Shown piece by piece: positions 43,850 through 51,303 of a stretch of 64,000 nucleotides of DNA (position 1 is the first letter of the stretch; the number at the start of each line of letters is the position of its first letter). Source of the DNA: Sphingosinicella microcystinivorans (GTDB taxonomy: Bacteria; Pseudomonadota; Alphaproteobacteria; Sphingomonadales; Sphingomonadaceae); contig NZ_CP116005.1 in assembly GCF_027941835.1 (NCBI RefSeq), forward strand, positions 558,001-622,000. Direction: 5' to 3'. The notes below the pieces were generated by a model that saw only the letters and a program-made list of their open reading frames with translations, searched no databases and was not told the DNA's origin. The translations under genes and the position numbers were made by a program.

Positions 43850-44452
43850 TCAATCGAGATCGACAGTGACCAGCGAGGCGGGCCGATAGTGGGCGGAGGC
43901 GAACCGGCTGCGGTCGACCGCGTCCGGGATCGGCATACGCTCCGTCCCCGAGCGCCGCGCGACCTCGGCGACGGCGGTTTCATAGGCCTCGCGGGCGATC
44001 TCGTAGAGCGCGAGGAACGGCGCCGGCGCGGCAGCGCCCGAAACGGCGAAGCGCTGCGCCGAGACATAGCCCGGAACCGCCAGCACATCGCGCAGGTGCC
44101 GCCCCGAATACCAGGCGTCGTATTCCGCTTCCCGCCCGGCGAGCGGCGCCGAGAACACGAGGCACTGGACGCAGTCGGTCGCGGATACCCTGTCGCCTCC
44201 CGCGAGGCGCGGCGTCATCGGCGTTCCCCGAAGGACGTCGGCGGTTTCCTGCGCGTGCGCGGACGCCCAGCCGGTCCGCGCGAGCAGGCGGTCCTGCACC
44301 TTCACGGGATCGCACCAGACCTTGAAGATCGCGGCCTGCGCCCAGAGGCCCGGACCTGCCGCGGACGCGAACATGCCGCGGGACAGGTTCGGCGCGAGCC
44401 CCGTGTCATCGCCGCGCGCGTCGAGGATCAGCAGCAGCCGTCCGGCCGTCAT
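43850..44452 (-). CDS. EthD-like dimeric alpha/beta-barrel protein
   Basis: A 200-residue protein whose C-terminal half has the EthD/Dabb-type motif EAEYDAWYSGRHLRDVLAVP with GYVSAQRF; the N-terminal half (LLLILDARGDD) may form a second ferredoxin-like unit. Such folds are found in monooxygenases, muconolactone isomerases and accessory proteins of aromatic degradation. The ATG overlaps the stop of the dioxygenase-like gene by ATGA (44449-44452), so the two proteins are made together. Enzymatic role unknown; handling of the ring-opened product is a possibility. Confidence 0.68.
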   Translation of the reverse strand: MTAGRLLLILDARGDDTGLAPNLSRGMFASAAGPGLWAQAAIFKVWCDPVKVQDRLLARTGWASAHAQETADVLRGTPMTPRLAGGDRVSATDCVQCLVFSAPLAGREAEYDAWYSGRHLRDVLAVPGYVSAQRFAVSGAAAPAPFLALYEIAREAYETAVAEVARRSGTERMPIPDAVDRSRFASAHYRPASLVTVDLD

Positions 44453-45498
44453 GCCTCCGCCGGAAAGCACAGCACGCCCCGATCGACCACCTTGATGTCG
44501 TCGATCATCACCGTGGTGTGGCGCAGGGGAATATCGAAGTGGTTCTGCGTGTCGCGCTTCGCGACGTGGCTGGCGCCGATGCCGACGAGGAAATTGCCGG
44601 CGAACGCGCGCGCCTCGATGCAGTTGGTGTCCGCCTTGTCGTACATGGCGAGCGCTTCCCACCGCGCGGCGGGCGCCATGCCCCAGCCGAAGTGCGAGGT
44701 CGTCAGCGCGTTCACCTCGTTCCACGCCGCCGAATAGGTGCGGAACAGGTCGGCGTCGACGCCCTCGCCCTCGACCGCGACGATGATGTCGCTTTCGATC
44801 ACGAGCGTCATCGGCCGCTCGGCATAGCGCTTGAACGTGCAGTTGATGTCGCCGGTATCGACGACGATCCTGCCGTTCACCGCGCCCGCGGCCGGGTGCG
44901 AGACGATGAGCCCGCCCGGCCAGTGCCCCATCGTGCCGGGTTCGGTGACGATGCCGGTGATCCGCACCGGGACCTGTCCGGCAAGGTCGACCGTGAGGTC
45001 GGTTCCCGCGGCGGACGTGACCCGCATCGTCCGGCCCGCGGCGAGAATCTTGTGGTTGCGGTGGATCGCCTCGACATCGGCGTCGCTGAGCGACAGCCGC
45101 TCGAGCGCTTCGGGATGCTCGTTCAGGATATACATCGCCCGCACGCCCGAGCCGAGGATCTCGCGCAGTTCGGGCGAATGCAGCATCCCTTCCATCGTCA
45201 GGTCGAGGATCATGTCGCACGGCGCGAGGCCCTTCAGGATCGGCCCCAGCCCGCGCAGCGCGCCGGACGTGCCCGTCGAGCGCGTCGGCACGACCGTCGT
45301 GACCGGCGGCGTCGTCGCCACCAGCTTGAAATGCCGCGCGCCGATCATGCCGAGCGCCAGTTCGACGAGATGCACGTTGATCTCGCGCGACTGCGTTTCA
45401 CAGACGATCCCGACGAAACTGTCCTCGGTTATGCCGCAGCGTTCCAGAACCTTCTGGAACATGCGGATCCACTTGGCCTCGATCCTGTCTGCGAACAT
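44449..45498 (-). CDS. NicX-like dioxygenase (M29-fold, 2,5-dihydroxypyridine dioxygenase-related)
   Basis: A 349-residue protein like the thermophilic-aminopeptidase (M29) fold enzymes that include 2,5-dihydroxypyridine 5,6-dioxygenase NicX. Candidate Fe(II) ligands are His269 (TTSHFGWG), His320 and Asp322 (NHFDIPLRHTT), which match the NicX ligands I recall (His265, His318, Asp320) in order and spacing. GNFLVGIG and the terminal VMIDD also fit. This would open an oxygenated ring, possibly a pyridine, without an extradiol enzyme. GGAGGAAG precedes the ATG; the monooxygenase gene ends 18 bases upstream. Confidence 0.78.
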   Translation of the reverse strand: MFADRIEAKWIRMFQKVLERCGITEDSFVGIVCETQSREINVHLVELALGMIGARHFKLVATTPPVTTVVPTRSTGTSGALRGLGPILKGLAPCDMILDLTMEGMLHSPELREILGSGVRAMYILNEHPEALERLSLSDADVEAIHRNHKILAAGRTMRVTSAAGTDLTVDLAGQVPVRITGIVTEPGTMGHWPGGLIVSHPAAGAVNGRIVVDTGDINCTFKRYAERPMTLVIESDIIVAVEGEGVDADLFRTYSAAWNEVNALTTSHFGWGMAPAARWEALAMYDKADTNCIEARAFAGNFLVGIGASHVAKRDTQNHFDIPLRHTTVMIDDIKVVDRGVLCFPAEA

Positions 45499-45516
45499 GG
45501 CGGCTTCCTCCCCGGC

Positions 45517-46734
45517 TCAGCTGAGACGCGTGTTGGCGTCGAGACCGACCATGACCCGGCCGAGCGGCTCGAACGCGGTGTCCTGGTCGAAATAGAAGTG
45601 GTTCGCCATCATCGTGATGTCGCGCAGGTAGCGCTGCATCGGCTGGTCGCGCATGAACGCGCTCGACCCGGCGGTCGCCGCGACGAACTGCACGATCTCG
45701 CGCGACTCGTTGGCGACCCAGGCGCATCCCGAGCGCACCATCACGCGCTGTTCGGGCGTCAGCGGGCCTTCCGTCGCCCACTCCAGCAGGCGGCGGGCCA
45801 GCGAATAGAGATATTGCTCGGCGGCATCGACGCGGACCTTCGCCTGCGCGAGGCGCACCAGCGAGGGGATGTTGTTGATCGTCTGCGTCCCCATCACCGG
45901 GCTCACGTAGCCCCGCACCTTCTTGTGGAATTCGTCCACCGCGCCCTTCGCGATCGCCACCTGCGGGGCGGTCGCGCCGAAGATCATGCTCACGAACTGC
46001 GGCACGCGGTATTGCGGGGCGTCGTACATCTTGAAGCCCTGGCCGTTGCCGGCGATGCTCGCGTCGAGATCGGCGGTGCGATATTCCGGCACGAAGATGT
46101 CGGGATATTCGACGTCGTGACTCCCGGTCGCGCACATGCCGGACGTGAACCACGTGTCATGCACGACGACGTCCGCGCGCGGCACGAGGAATTCGCGCAT
46201 GGCCGTCTTCGCTTCCTCGCCGGGTTCCGGCTCCACCTTGGTGCCGACGAGAATCCATTCCGCGTGGTTGATGCCGGTCGCCCAGCGCGAGCGGCCGCTC
46301 AGGATATAGCCGCCCTCCACCTTGCGCGCCTTCACGTCGGCGGGCGCGAGCAGGACGGGGCCGATGCCGAAGCCGCGCCGTCCGTAGATCTCCTGCTGGG
46401 CCTGTTCCGGAAGCAGGAGGTAGAGCCAGTTGTGCAGGATGAAGAAGGAGAGCTGCCAGCCCACCGAGCCGTCGCCCTGGCCGAGCGCGACGATTACGCG
46501 GCACTGCGTTTCCCAGTCGAGCTGATAGCCGCCGCGCTGCTTGGGGACGAGGATCTTGAAGAAGCCGGCGTCGGCCGCCTCGGCGATCGTCTCGTCGGAG
46601 ATGCGGCGGGCGCGTTCGTTGTCGGCGGCGCGTGCCGCGATCCGCGGCGCGAGATCGCGCGCTGCGGCGATCAGGCGGGCACGCACCTCGTCGTCGGTCT
46701 CGACTTCGATCTTCGTCTGGCTGAGAGTCTGCAC
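45517..46734 (-). CDS. Flavin-dependent monooxygenase, acyl-CoA-dehydrogenase fold (HsaA/HpaB-like)
   Basis: A 405-residue group D flavin monooxygenase. It has the acyl-CoA dehydrogenase fold (FFKILVPKQRGGY, GDGSVGWQLSFF, LSGRSRWATGINHAEW) and the aromatic-hydroxylase C-terminal domain (FVAATAGSSAFMRDQP). Such enzymes use reduced FMN or FAD from a separate reductase, hydroxylate phenols, steroid rings or pyridines, and do not act on CoA esters. No reductase gene lies in the window. The start is GTG (46732-46734), because the longer frame runs into the hydrolase gene. Probably hydroxylates the ring before the NicX-like enzyme opens it. Confidence 0.87.
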   Translation of the reverse strand: MQTLSQTKIEVETDDEVRARLIAAARDLAPRIAARAADNERARRISDETIAEAADAGFFKILVPKQRGGYQLDWETQCRVIVALGQGDGSVGWQLSFFILHNWLYLLLPEQAQQEIYGRRGFGIGPVLLAPADVKARKVEGGYILSGRSRWATGINHAEWILVGTKVEPEPGEEAKTAMREFLVPRADVVVHDTWFTSGMCATGSHDVEYPDIFVPEYRTADLDASIAGNGQGFKMYDAPQYRVPQFVSMIFGATAPQVAIAKGAVDEFHKKVRGYVSPVMGTQTINNIPSLVRLAQAKVRVDAAEQYLYSLARRLLEWATEGPLTPEQRVMVRSGCAWVANESREIVQFVAATAGSSAFMRDQPMQRYLRDITMMANHFYFDQDTAFEPLGRVMVGLDANTRLS

Positions 46735-46754
46735 TGTCGAATTCCTATCCGCGA

Positions 46755-47579
46755 TTATGTCTGGGAATGAATGGCTGGGACGCCCTCGAGAAACGTGAGG
46801 AGCGCGTGATTGAAGGCTTCGGGCTGTTCGATGTTGGAAAGGTGCCCGGCGTTCGGGATCACCGCGAGCCGGGCGCCCGGAATGGTCCCTGCCAGGTCCT
46901 CGGCATCGGCGATCGGCGTCAGCGTGTCGTCGGCGCCGACGATCACCAGCGCGGGCACGTCCACCTCGTCGAGACCGGCGGGATCGGGCGCGTAGGCGAG
47001 GAGTTCGATCGCCTTCAGGTACATCACCTTGTGCAGGCGCTCCATGCTGTCGATCAGCTGCTCGAGCGCGCCGGGCTGCGCCGAGGGCGAGACGAGCGAG
47101 CGCGCCACCGGCCCCGCGATGTCGCGCGGCTCCTTGCCCTCCAGCAGCGGCTGCTGCCGGGACCGCACGAATTCGGCGAGGCGCTGCGGATCGGCGGCGC
47201 GGCGGCGGCGGCTTGCGTCGCACAATGTCAGCGAGGCCACGCGCTCCGGATGCAGCCGCACGAAGTGCATCGCGAGCTTGCCGCCCATCGACAGGCCGAC
47301 GATGTGCGCCTTCGCCGCGTCGAAATGATCGAGCACGCGCACGAGATCGCCGCTCATCGCCTCGAAGCTGAGCGGACCGTCGTAGTCGTCGCTGTCGCCC
47401 CAGCCGCGCGCGTCCCACGCGGCGACGTGGAAGCGCTCGGCGAGCGCGGGCATGGTGTCGCGCCAGTTGCGCCTGTTGCCGCCGATGCCGTGCAGGAGGA
47501 CGACGAGCTCGCCGCATCCGCCGTGCTCGACGGCAATGCAGGGATCGGGACCGATCCGGATCGTCTCGAACGCGCTCAT
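46755..47579 (-). CDS. Alpha/beta hydrolase of the ring-cleavage operon
   Basis: A 274-residue soluble hydrolase. The oxyanion region is LLHGIGGNRRNW; the nucleophile is Ser97 in GLSMGG, the acid is in VGADDTLTP, and the catalytic His is in NAGHLSN. Enol-lactonases, meta-cleavage product hydrolases and N-formylmaleamate deformylase (NicD) all look like this, and a NicD-like job would fit a NicX-like partner. ATG complement 47577-47579 follows GGTGG; a longer frame reaches 47672 but crosses the leader. First gene of the operon hydrolase-monooxygenase-dioxygenase-EthD. Confidence 0.88.
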   Translation of the reverse strand: MSAFETIRIGPDPCIAVEHGGCGELVVLLHGIGGNRRNWRDTMPALAERFHVAAWDARGWGDSDDYDGPLSFEAMSGDLVRVLDHFDAAKAHIVGLSMGGKLAMHFVRLHPERVASLTLCDASRRRRAADPQRLAEFVRSRQQPLLEGKEPRDIAGPVARSLVSPSAQPGALEQLIDSMERLHKVMYLKAIELLAYAPDPAGLDEVDVPALVIVGADDTLTPIADAEDLAGTIPGARLAVIPNAGHLSNIEQPEAFNHALLTFLEGVPAIHSQT

Positions 47580-47655
47580 CGTTGTTTCCACCCCCGCATC
47601 CCGCAGCCCGTGCTTGCCGCCGGGCCGTCCCTCGCATCGCCGTTCCGGCAGCAGC

Positions 47656-47674
47656 ACTTTACATGCTGTCAAGT
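47656..47674 (-). promoter_or_regulatory. TetR-type operator over the start of transcription of the hydrolase operon
   Basis: ACTTTACA-TGC-TGTCAAGT, same palindrome as at 37326. Its upper edge (47674) is at the predicted start of transcription from the -10 at 47682-47687. Centre-to-centre distance to the next site is 38 bases. Confidence 0.82.
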
Positions 47675-47681
47675 TACACTG

Positions 47682-47712
47682 TCCTTAGACTCGACTTTAC
47701 ATAGTGTCAAGT
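47682..47712 (-). promoter_or_regulatory. Hydrolase-operon promoter with embedded TetR-type operator
   Basis: The 19-bp site ACTTTACA-TAG-TGTCAAGT is at 47694-47712. On the minus strand it contains -35 TTGACA (47705-47710), then 17 bases, then -10 TAAGGA (47682-47687). Repressor binding here would cover the -35. The hydrolase ATG lies about 95 bases downstream. Confidence 0.78.
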
Positions 47713-47743
47713 GACCGTGTGCGATTCCCGGTCCATGTGAAAA

Positions 47744-47770
47744 GGGCGCCCCGCAGTTCGCGGGACGCCC
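47744..47770 (-). terminator. Rho-independent terminator of the TonB receptor gene
   Basis: GGGCGcCCCGC (47744-47754) pairs with GCGGGaCGCCC (47760-47770), one mismatch. On the minus strand it is followed by TTTT. It lies 36 bases after the receptor stop and insulates the hydrolase operon promoter 30 bases further on. Confidence 0.85.
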
Positions 47771-47805
47771 TTCCTGCTTTGGCCCTGCTTTGGCGATGCA
47801 GGTAA

Positions 47806-50454
47806 TCAGTCGCCGATGCGGTAGGTGAGGCGGATGCCGAAGGTGCGCGGCATTCCCATCGTGCGGGCGAAGAAGTCTTGCCCCTGGTAGGTGCTGGTCA
47901 CATAATCCTTGTCCATCAGGTTCTTCACCCAGAACGAGGCATCCCACTTCCGGTCCGGACCGTAGATGCCGAGGCTCATGTTGACGAGCCCGTAGGACGG
48001 CACGGTGTGGTTGTCGCCGACATCGGGCAGCTTGTTGCCGCCGAGCAGACCGAACGACCGGCTCTGGTATGTTGCGGCCACCGTTGCGTTGAAGCCGAGA
48101 GTCTCGTTCAGCGGCCCGTCGTAGGAGAGGATGGCGCTGCCCTGGAATTTGGGCGCGTAGGCGAATTCGAAGCCTTCGTAATCGAGCGGGCGTGCCTTGG
48201 AATCGCGGCCGCAGCCGAAGTGCTGCGTGCCGGCGCACGCCGGCATCTTCGTGACCGATGTTTCAAGCCGCGTGCCCGAAAGCGTCGCGGTGAAATTCTC
48301 GGTCACGGCCCAGCTGAGGCTCGCGTCGATGCCGTAGGATTCCGATTTCGGCACGTTGATCAGCACGGGCAGCGCCGTGAAGATCACGTCCGGGAAATAG
48401 GCCTGCATCTGCTTGTCGGTGTAGTCGTAGTAGAAGGCGCTGACGTTCGCCTGCACGCGCCGGTCGAACAGCGAGAGCTTCGCGCCCGCCTCGTAGGACA
48501 TCAGCTCTTCCTGCTTCACCGGCGTCAACTGCACCGCGTTGTTGGCGGACGTCGACGGCAGCACGCCGGCGAGATAGCCCTTCGCCGCGGTGACATAGAG
48601 AAGCTGGCCCGGGCCGACCTTCCAGTTCAGCCCGGCCTGCCAGGCGAGATTGTTCTCGGTGAGCTTCTGCTGCACGAGACCGAAGGCGCCGGTTTCGGCA
48701 TTGAAGGTTATGCAGCCGGTGGCGTCGGTGGGCGCGGGCGGGCTCACGGCATGGCCGTTCCGCATGTAGTAAACGTACCGGAACACCGTGTCCCAGATGT
48801 AGTACTGGTTGCTGAAGCCCGGTCCGGTGCCGGGGTCCGATGATCCGCCGCACGATGCGCCGGTCTGCTTCTGGTGCGAGTAGCGGACGCCGCCCTGCGC
48901 CGTCAGCGAGTCGGTGAGCGCCCATTCGAGATGCGCGAACGCGCTCCACAGGTCGCCGTTCAGCGCGCCGTTGCTGGCGCCGTTGCGGAAGCCCTCCGAG
49001 ATCTGCGCCGCCGTGTAGCTGCGCGGATTGAAGGTTCCGCCCGGCCCGGTCACGCAGCCGCCGGGAAGCCCTGTGCCCGCGCCTGAAGGGAGTGCCGCCC
49101 CCGTCGGAAGCTGGCAGTTCTCCGCCCGCGCGAACAGCGAACGCAGGTTGCTCACGGTGAACAGGTCGTCGAAGAGACCGGGTGCGACGCTGCGCACGCG
49201 GTCATGGCCGTAATAGCCGCCGACCATCCATCGCACCGCGCCGGTTTCACCCTCGAGACGCAGTTCCTGGAAGATGTTGCTGCTGTCGCCGCCATCGGCG
49301 AACACGCTCATCTCGAAGGGCGTGCCGCTGACTGCGACCGGCTCATACGAGTTGAGCGAGTTGTATCCCGAAAGCGAAATCAGGCTGATGTCGTCGCCCA
49401 GTTTCCATGTGGCGTGCAGCACGGTGCTGACGAACTCGTTGTCCTTTTCAAGTGTGCCGAGCGCCTGCGAATACAGTCCGTGGCCCGCCGTGCCGTAGCG
49501 GGTCAACGCACCCTGCGGCCCTTCCGCGATCCAGTCGGCCGCCGAATTGGAATTGCGACCCGCCGCCTGCCACGCCGTATCGAACGCGGCGAAATAGGGC
49601 GCCACGCGCCAGACCGCCGGATTCGCCGTGTAGGGATTGGTGATATAGGTGGCGTACTGCTGCGCCTGCGTGTCGGAACGGTCGCGCCAGTAATTCACCG
49701 TGAACAGGAAATCGAGCGTGTCGCTCGCCCGCCATGCCACCTCGGCGCGGGCGCCGAGCCGGTGCTTTTCGCCGAGCCGGTCGCCGGGGCGCGTGAAGCT
49801 CTTCTGCCAGCCCTTGTCGCTGTCCTCGGTGCGGAACGAGAAGCGGGTCTTCAGCGCGTCCGTGATCGGGATGTTGATATAGCCTTCGAGATTGCGGGTC
49901 TCGTAATTGCCGACCTCGACGGTGAATCCCGCGCCGAAATGATCCTGCGGCTTGTTGGTGATGAGATCGACGAGGCCGCCCGTGGTGTTGCGTCCGTAGA
50001 GCGTGCCCTGCGGCCCCTTCAGAACCTCGACGCGCTCGATGTCGAACATCGGGCCGCCGTTCATCGACGGGAACACGTAGGCGGCCTGATCGACATAGGT
50101 GCCGACCGGCGATGTCGAGGACGGCGAGATCACCGCGAAACCGATGCCGCGCAGCGTATAGATCGGCAGGCCGCTTCGCGATTGCGACACGGTGAAGCCG
50201 GGCACGACCGTGGTCAGGTCGGATACGCTCGTCACCCGCGCGTTTGCCAGCGTTTCGCCCGAAAATGCCGCGATCGACATGCCGACGTCGTTGATGGACT
50301 GCGAACGGCGCTCGGCCGTCACGATGATTTCCTCGAGTCCCGCTACGCTTTCGGCGGGTTCTGCCGCGTTGCCTTGTGCCAACGCCATGCTGCTCGATGA
50401 ACCGATGAGCGCAAGCCCGAGCCAAACGGACTTGACGGCAAACTCCTTCTTCAT
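47806..50454 (-). CDS. TonB-dependent outer-membrane receptor
   Basis: An 882-residue receptor. A signal peptide covers about residues 1-27 (SMALAQ). The TonB box-like EEIIVTAERR and the plug domain (LTTVVPGFTVSQS, RVEVLKGPQGTLYGRNTTGG) come first, then a 22-stranded barrel that ends IRLTYRIGD-terminal region with NLMDKDY and FGIRLTYRI. Sphingomonads use such receptors for aromatic compounds and glycans as well as for siderophores; the shared operators link this one to the catabolic operons. GGAGGGGGA precedes the ATG. Two Cys pairs in extracellular loops may form disulfides. Confidence 0.95.
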   Translation of the reverse strand: MKKEFAVKSVWLGLALIGSSSSMALAQGNAAEPAESVAGLEEIIVTAERRSQSINDVGMSIAAFSGETLANARVTSVSDLTTVVPGFTVSQSRSGLPIYTLRGIGFAVISPSSTSPVGTYVDQAAYVFPSMNGGPMFDIERVEVLKGPQGTLYGRNTTGGLVDLITNKPQDHFGAGFTVEVGNYETRNLEGYINIPITDALKTRFSFRTEDSDKGWQKSFTRPGDRLGEKHRLGARAEVAWRASDTLDFLFTVNYWRDRSDTQAQQYATYITNPYTANPAVWRVAPYFAAFDTAWQAAGRNSNSAADWIAEGPQGALTRYGTAGHGLYSQALGTLEKDNEFVSTVLHATWKLGDDISLISLSGYNSLNSYEPVAVSGTPFEMSVFADGGDSSNIFQELRLEGETGAVRWMVGGYYGHDRVRSVAPGLFDDLFTVSNLRSLFARAENCQLPTGAALPSGAGTGLPGGCVTGPGGTFNPRSYTAAQISEGFRNGASNGALNGDLWSAFAHLEWALTDSLTAQGGVRYSHQKQTGASCGGSSDPGTGPGFSNQYYIWDTVFRYVYYMRNGHAVSPPAPTDATGCITFNAETGAFGLVQQKLTENNLAWQAGLNWKVGPGQLLYVTAAKGYLAGVLPSTSANNAVQLTPVKQEELMSYEAGAKLSLFDRRVQANVSAFYYDYTDKQMQAYFPDVIFTALPVLINVPKSESYGIDASLSWAVTENFTATLSGTRLETSVTKMPACAGTQHFGCGRDSKARPLDYEGFEFAYAPKFQGSAILSYDGPLNETLGFNATVAATYQSRSFGLLGGNKLPDVGDNHTVPSYGLVNMSLGIYGPDRKWDASFWVKNLMDKDYVTSTYQGQDFFARTMGMPRTFGIRLTYRIGD

Positions 50455-50576
50455 TTCGTCCCCCTCCGCATCAGAAAACACCATCTTTTCGCCGGGCACC
50501 ACGAGGCATTCGGCAAGCCCGTGTTCAGGCCAGCCGCTACCGGGCGCTCATACCCCCTTGCATTGGGCAGCGATTC

Positions 50577-50595
50577 TCTTGACAATATGTCAAGG
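50577..50595. promoter_or_regulatory. TetR-type operator A, receptor/tetR divergent region
   Basis: tCTTGACA-ATA-TGTCAAGg, the most symmetric core of the five sites. It lies at the predicted start of transcription of the TonB receptor gene. Confidence 0.82.
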
Positions 50596-50598
50596 CAA

Positions 50599-50629
50599 TA
50601 ACTAGGCGTGAGTTTACATAGTGTCAAGT
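50599..50629 (-). promoter_or_regulatory. TonB-receptor promoter with embedded TetR-type operator B
   Basis: The 19-bp site AgTTTACA-TAG-TGTCAAGT is at 50611-50629. On the minus strand it holds -35 TTGACA (50622-50627) followed after 17 bases by -10 TAGTTA (50599-50604). The GTG start codon of the TetR gene (50621) is inside this site, so the repressor would control both directions. Confidence 0.8.
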
Positions 50630-51262
50630 CCATCTCCGCTCTCGACGCGCGAGCGCATTCTCGATGCAGCCCAGAAGCTCGTCCGGCGCGGCGAAGGCAT
50701 TGTTTCCATGGCCGCCATCGCAAAGGCGGCGGGGCTGTCGCGGCAGGCGCTGTATCTGACCTTCGCCGATCGCGCCGACCTCTACGTGGCGCTGGTGCGG
50801 CGCGTCGACGAGGCGCGCGGCATTCCCGAAGAGTTCGCGAAGGTGCGCAATGCGCCCGACGCTGTCGCCGCGATTCGTGCGCTCGTCGATATGCAGGCAC
50901 GCCTGCTGCCGCTCGTGAAGCCGATCGCCGATGTTTTCGAGCTCCTGCGCAGGCAGGACCCGGACGCCGAGCGCGCCTGGCAGGACCGGCTCGACAGCCG
51001 GCGGGACCAGTGCCGGTACATCGTCGAGCGTCTCGTCGAGGAAAAGCGGCTACGGCCCGATCTCAGCCCCGGGATCGCTGCCGATCTCGCATGGAGCCTC
51101 ACGTCCTTCCGCATGTGGGACGAGCTCGTGGTGCAGTGCGGCTGGACGGCGGAGCGCTACGGGACCTACGTGTCCGCACTGATCGAGAACGCAATCGTTG
51201 CGCCGCGAAGCCGGCCGGCGCCGTCACGACAACGGCGACCCAAGCCCGGCGCGAAGCCGTGA
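50621..51262 (+). CDS. TetR family regulator of the catabolic island
   Basis: A 213-residue repressor. The HTH is REGERIL-like: TRERILDAAQKLVRRGEGIVSMAAIAKAAG, split as helix 1, then the HTH with AGLSRQALYLTFADRADL. The larger C-terminal half is all helical and would bind the inducer. The start is GTG 50621; TGA lies in frame 12 bases upstream and there is no later start before the HTH. The start codon lies within operator B, so the mRNA may be leaderless or nearly so, with autorepression. It is the evident binder of the five 19-bp palindromes. Confidence 0.9.
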   Translation: MSSPSPLSTRERILDAAQKLVRRGEGIVSMAAIAKAAGLSRQALYLTFADRADLYVALVRRVDEARGIPEEFAKVRNAPDAVAAIRALVDMQARLLPLVKPIADVFELLRRQDPDAERAWQDRLDSRRDQCRYIVERLVEEKRLRPDLSPGIAADLAWSLTSFRMWDELVVQCGWTAERYGTYVSALIENAIVAPRSRPAPSRQRRPKPGAKP

Positions 51263-51303
51263 CCGTGCGGCGGGCCCGGCCTTCGCCGGGCTGACCGTGC
51301 AGA

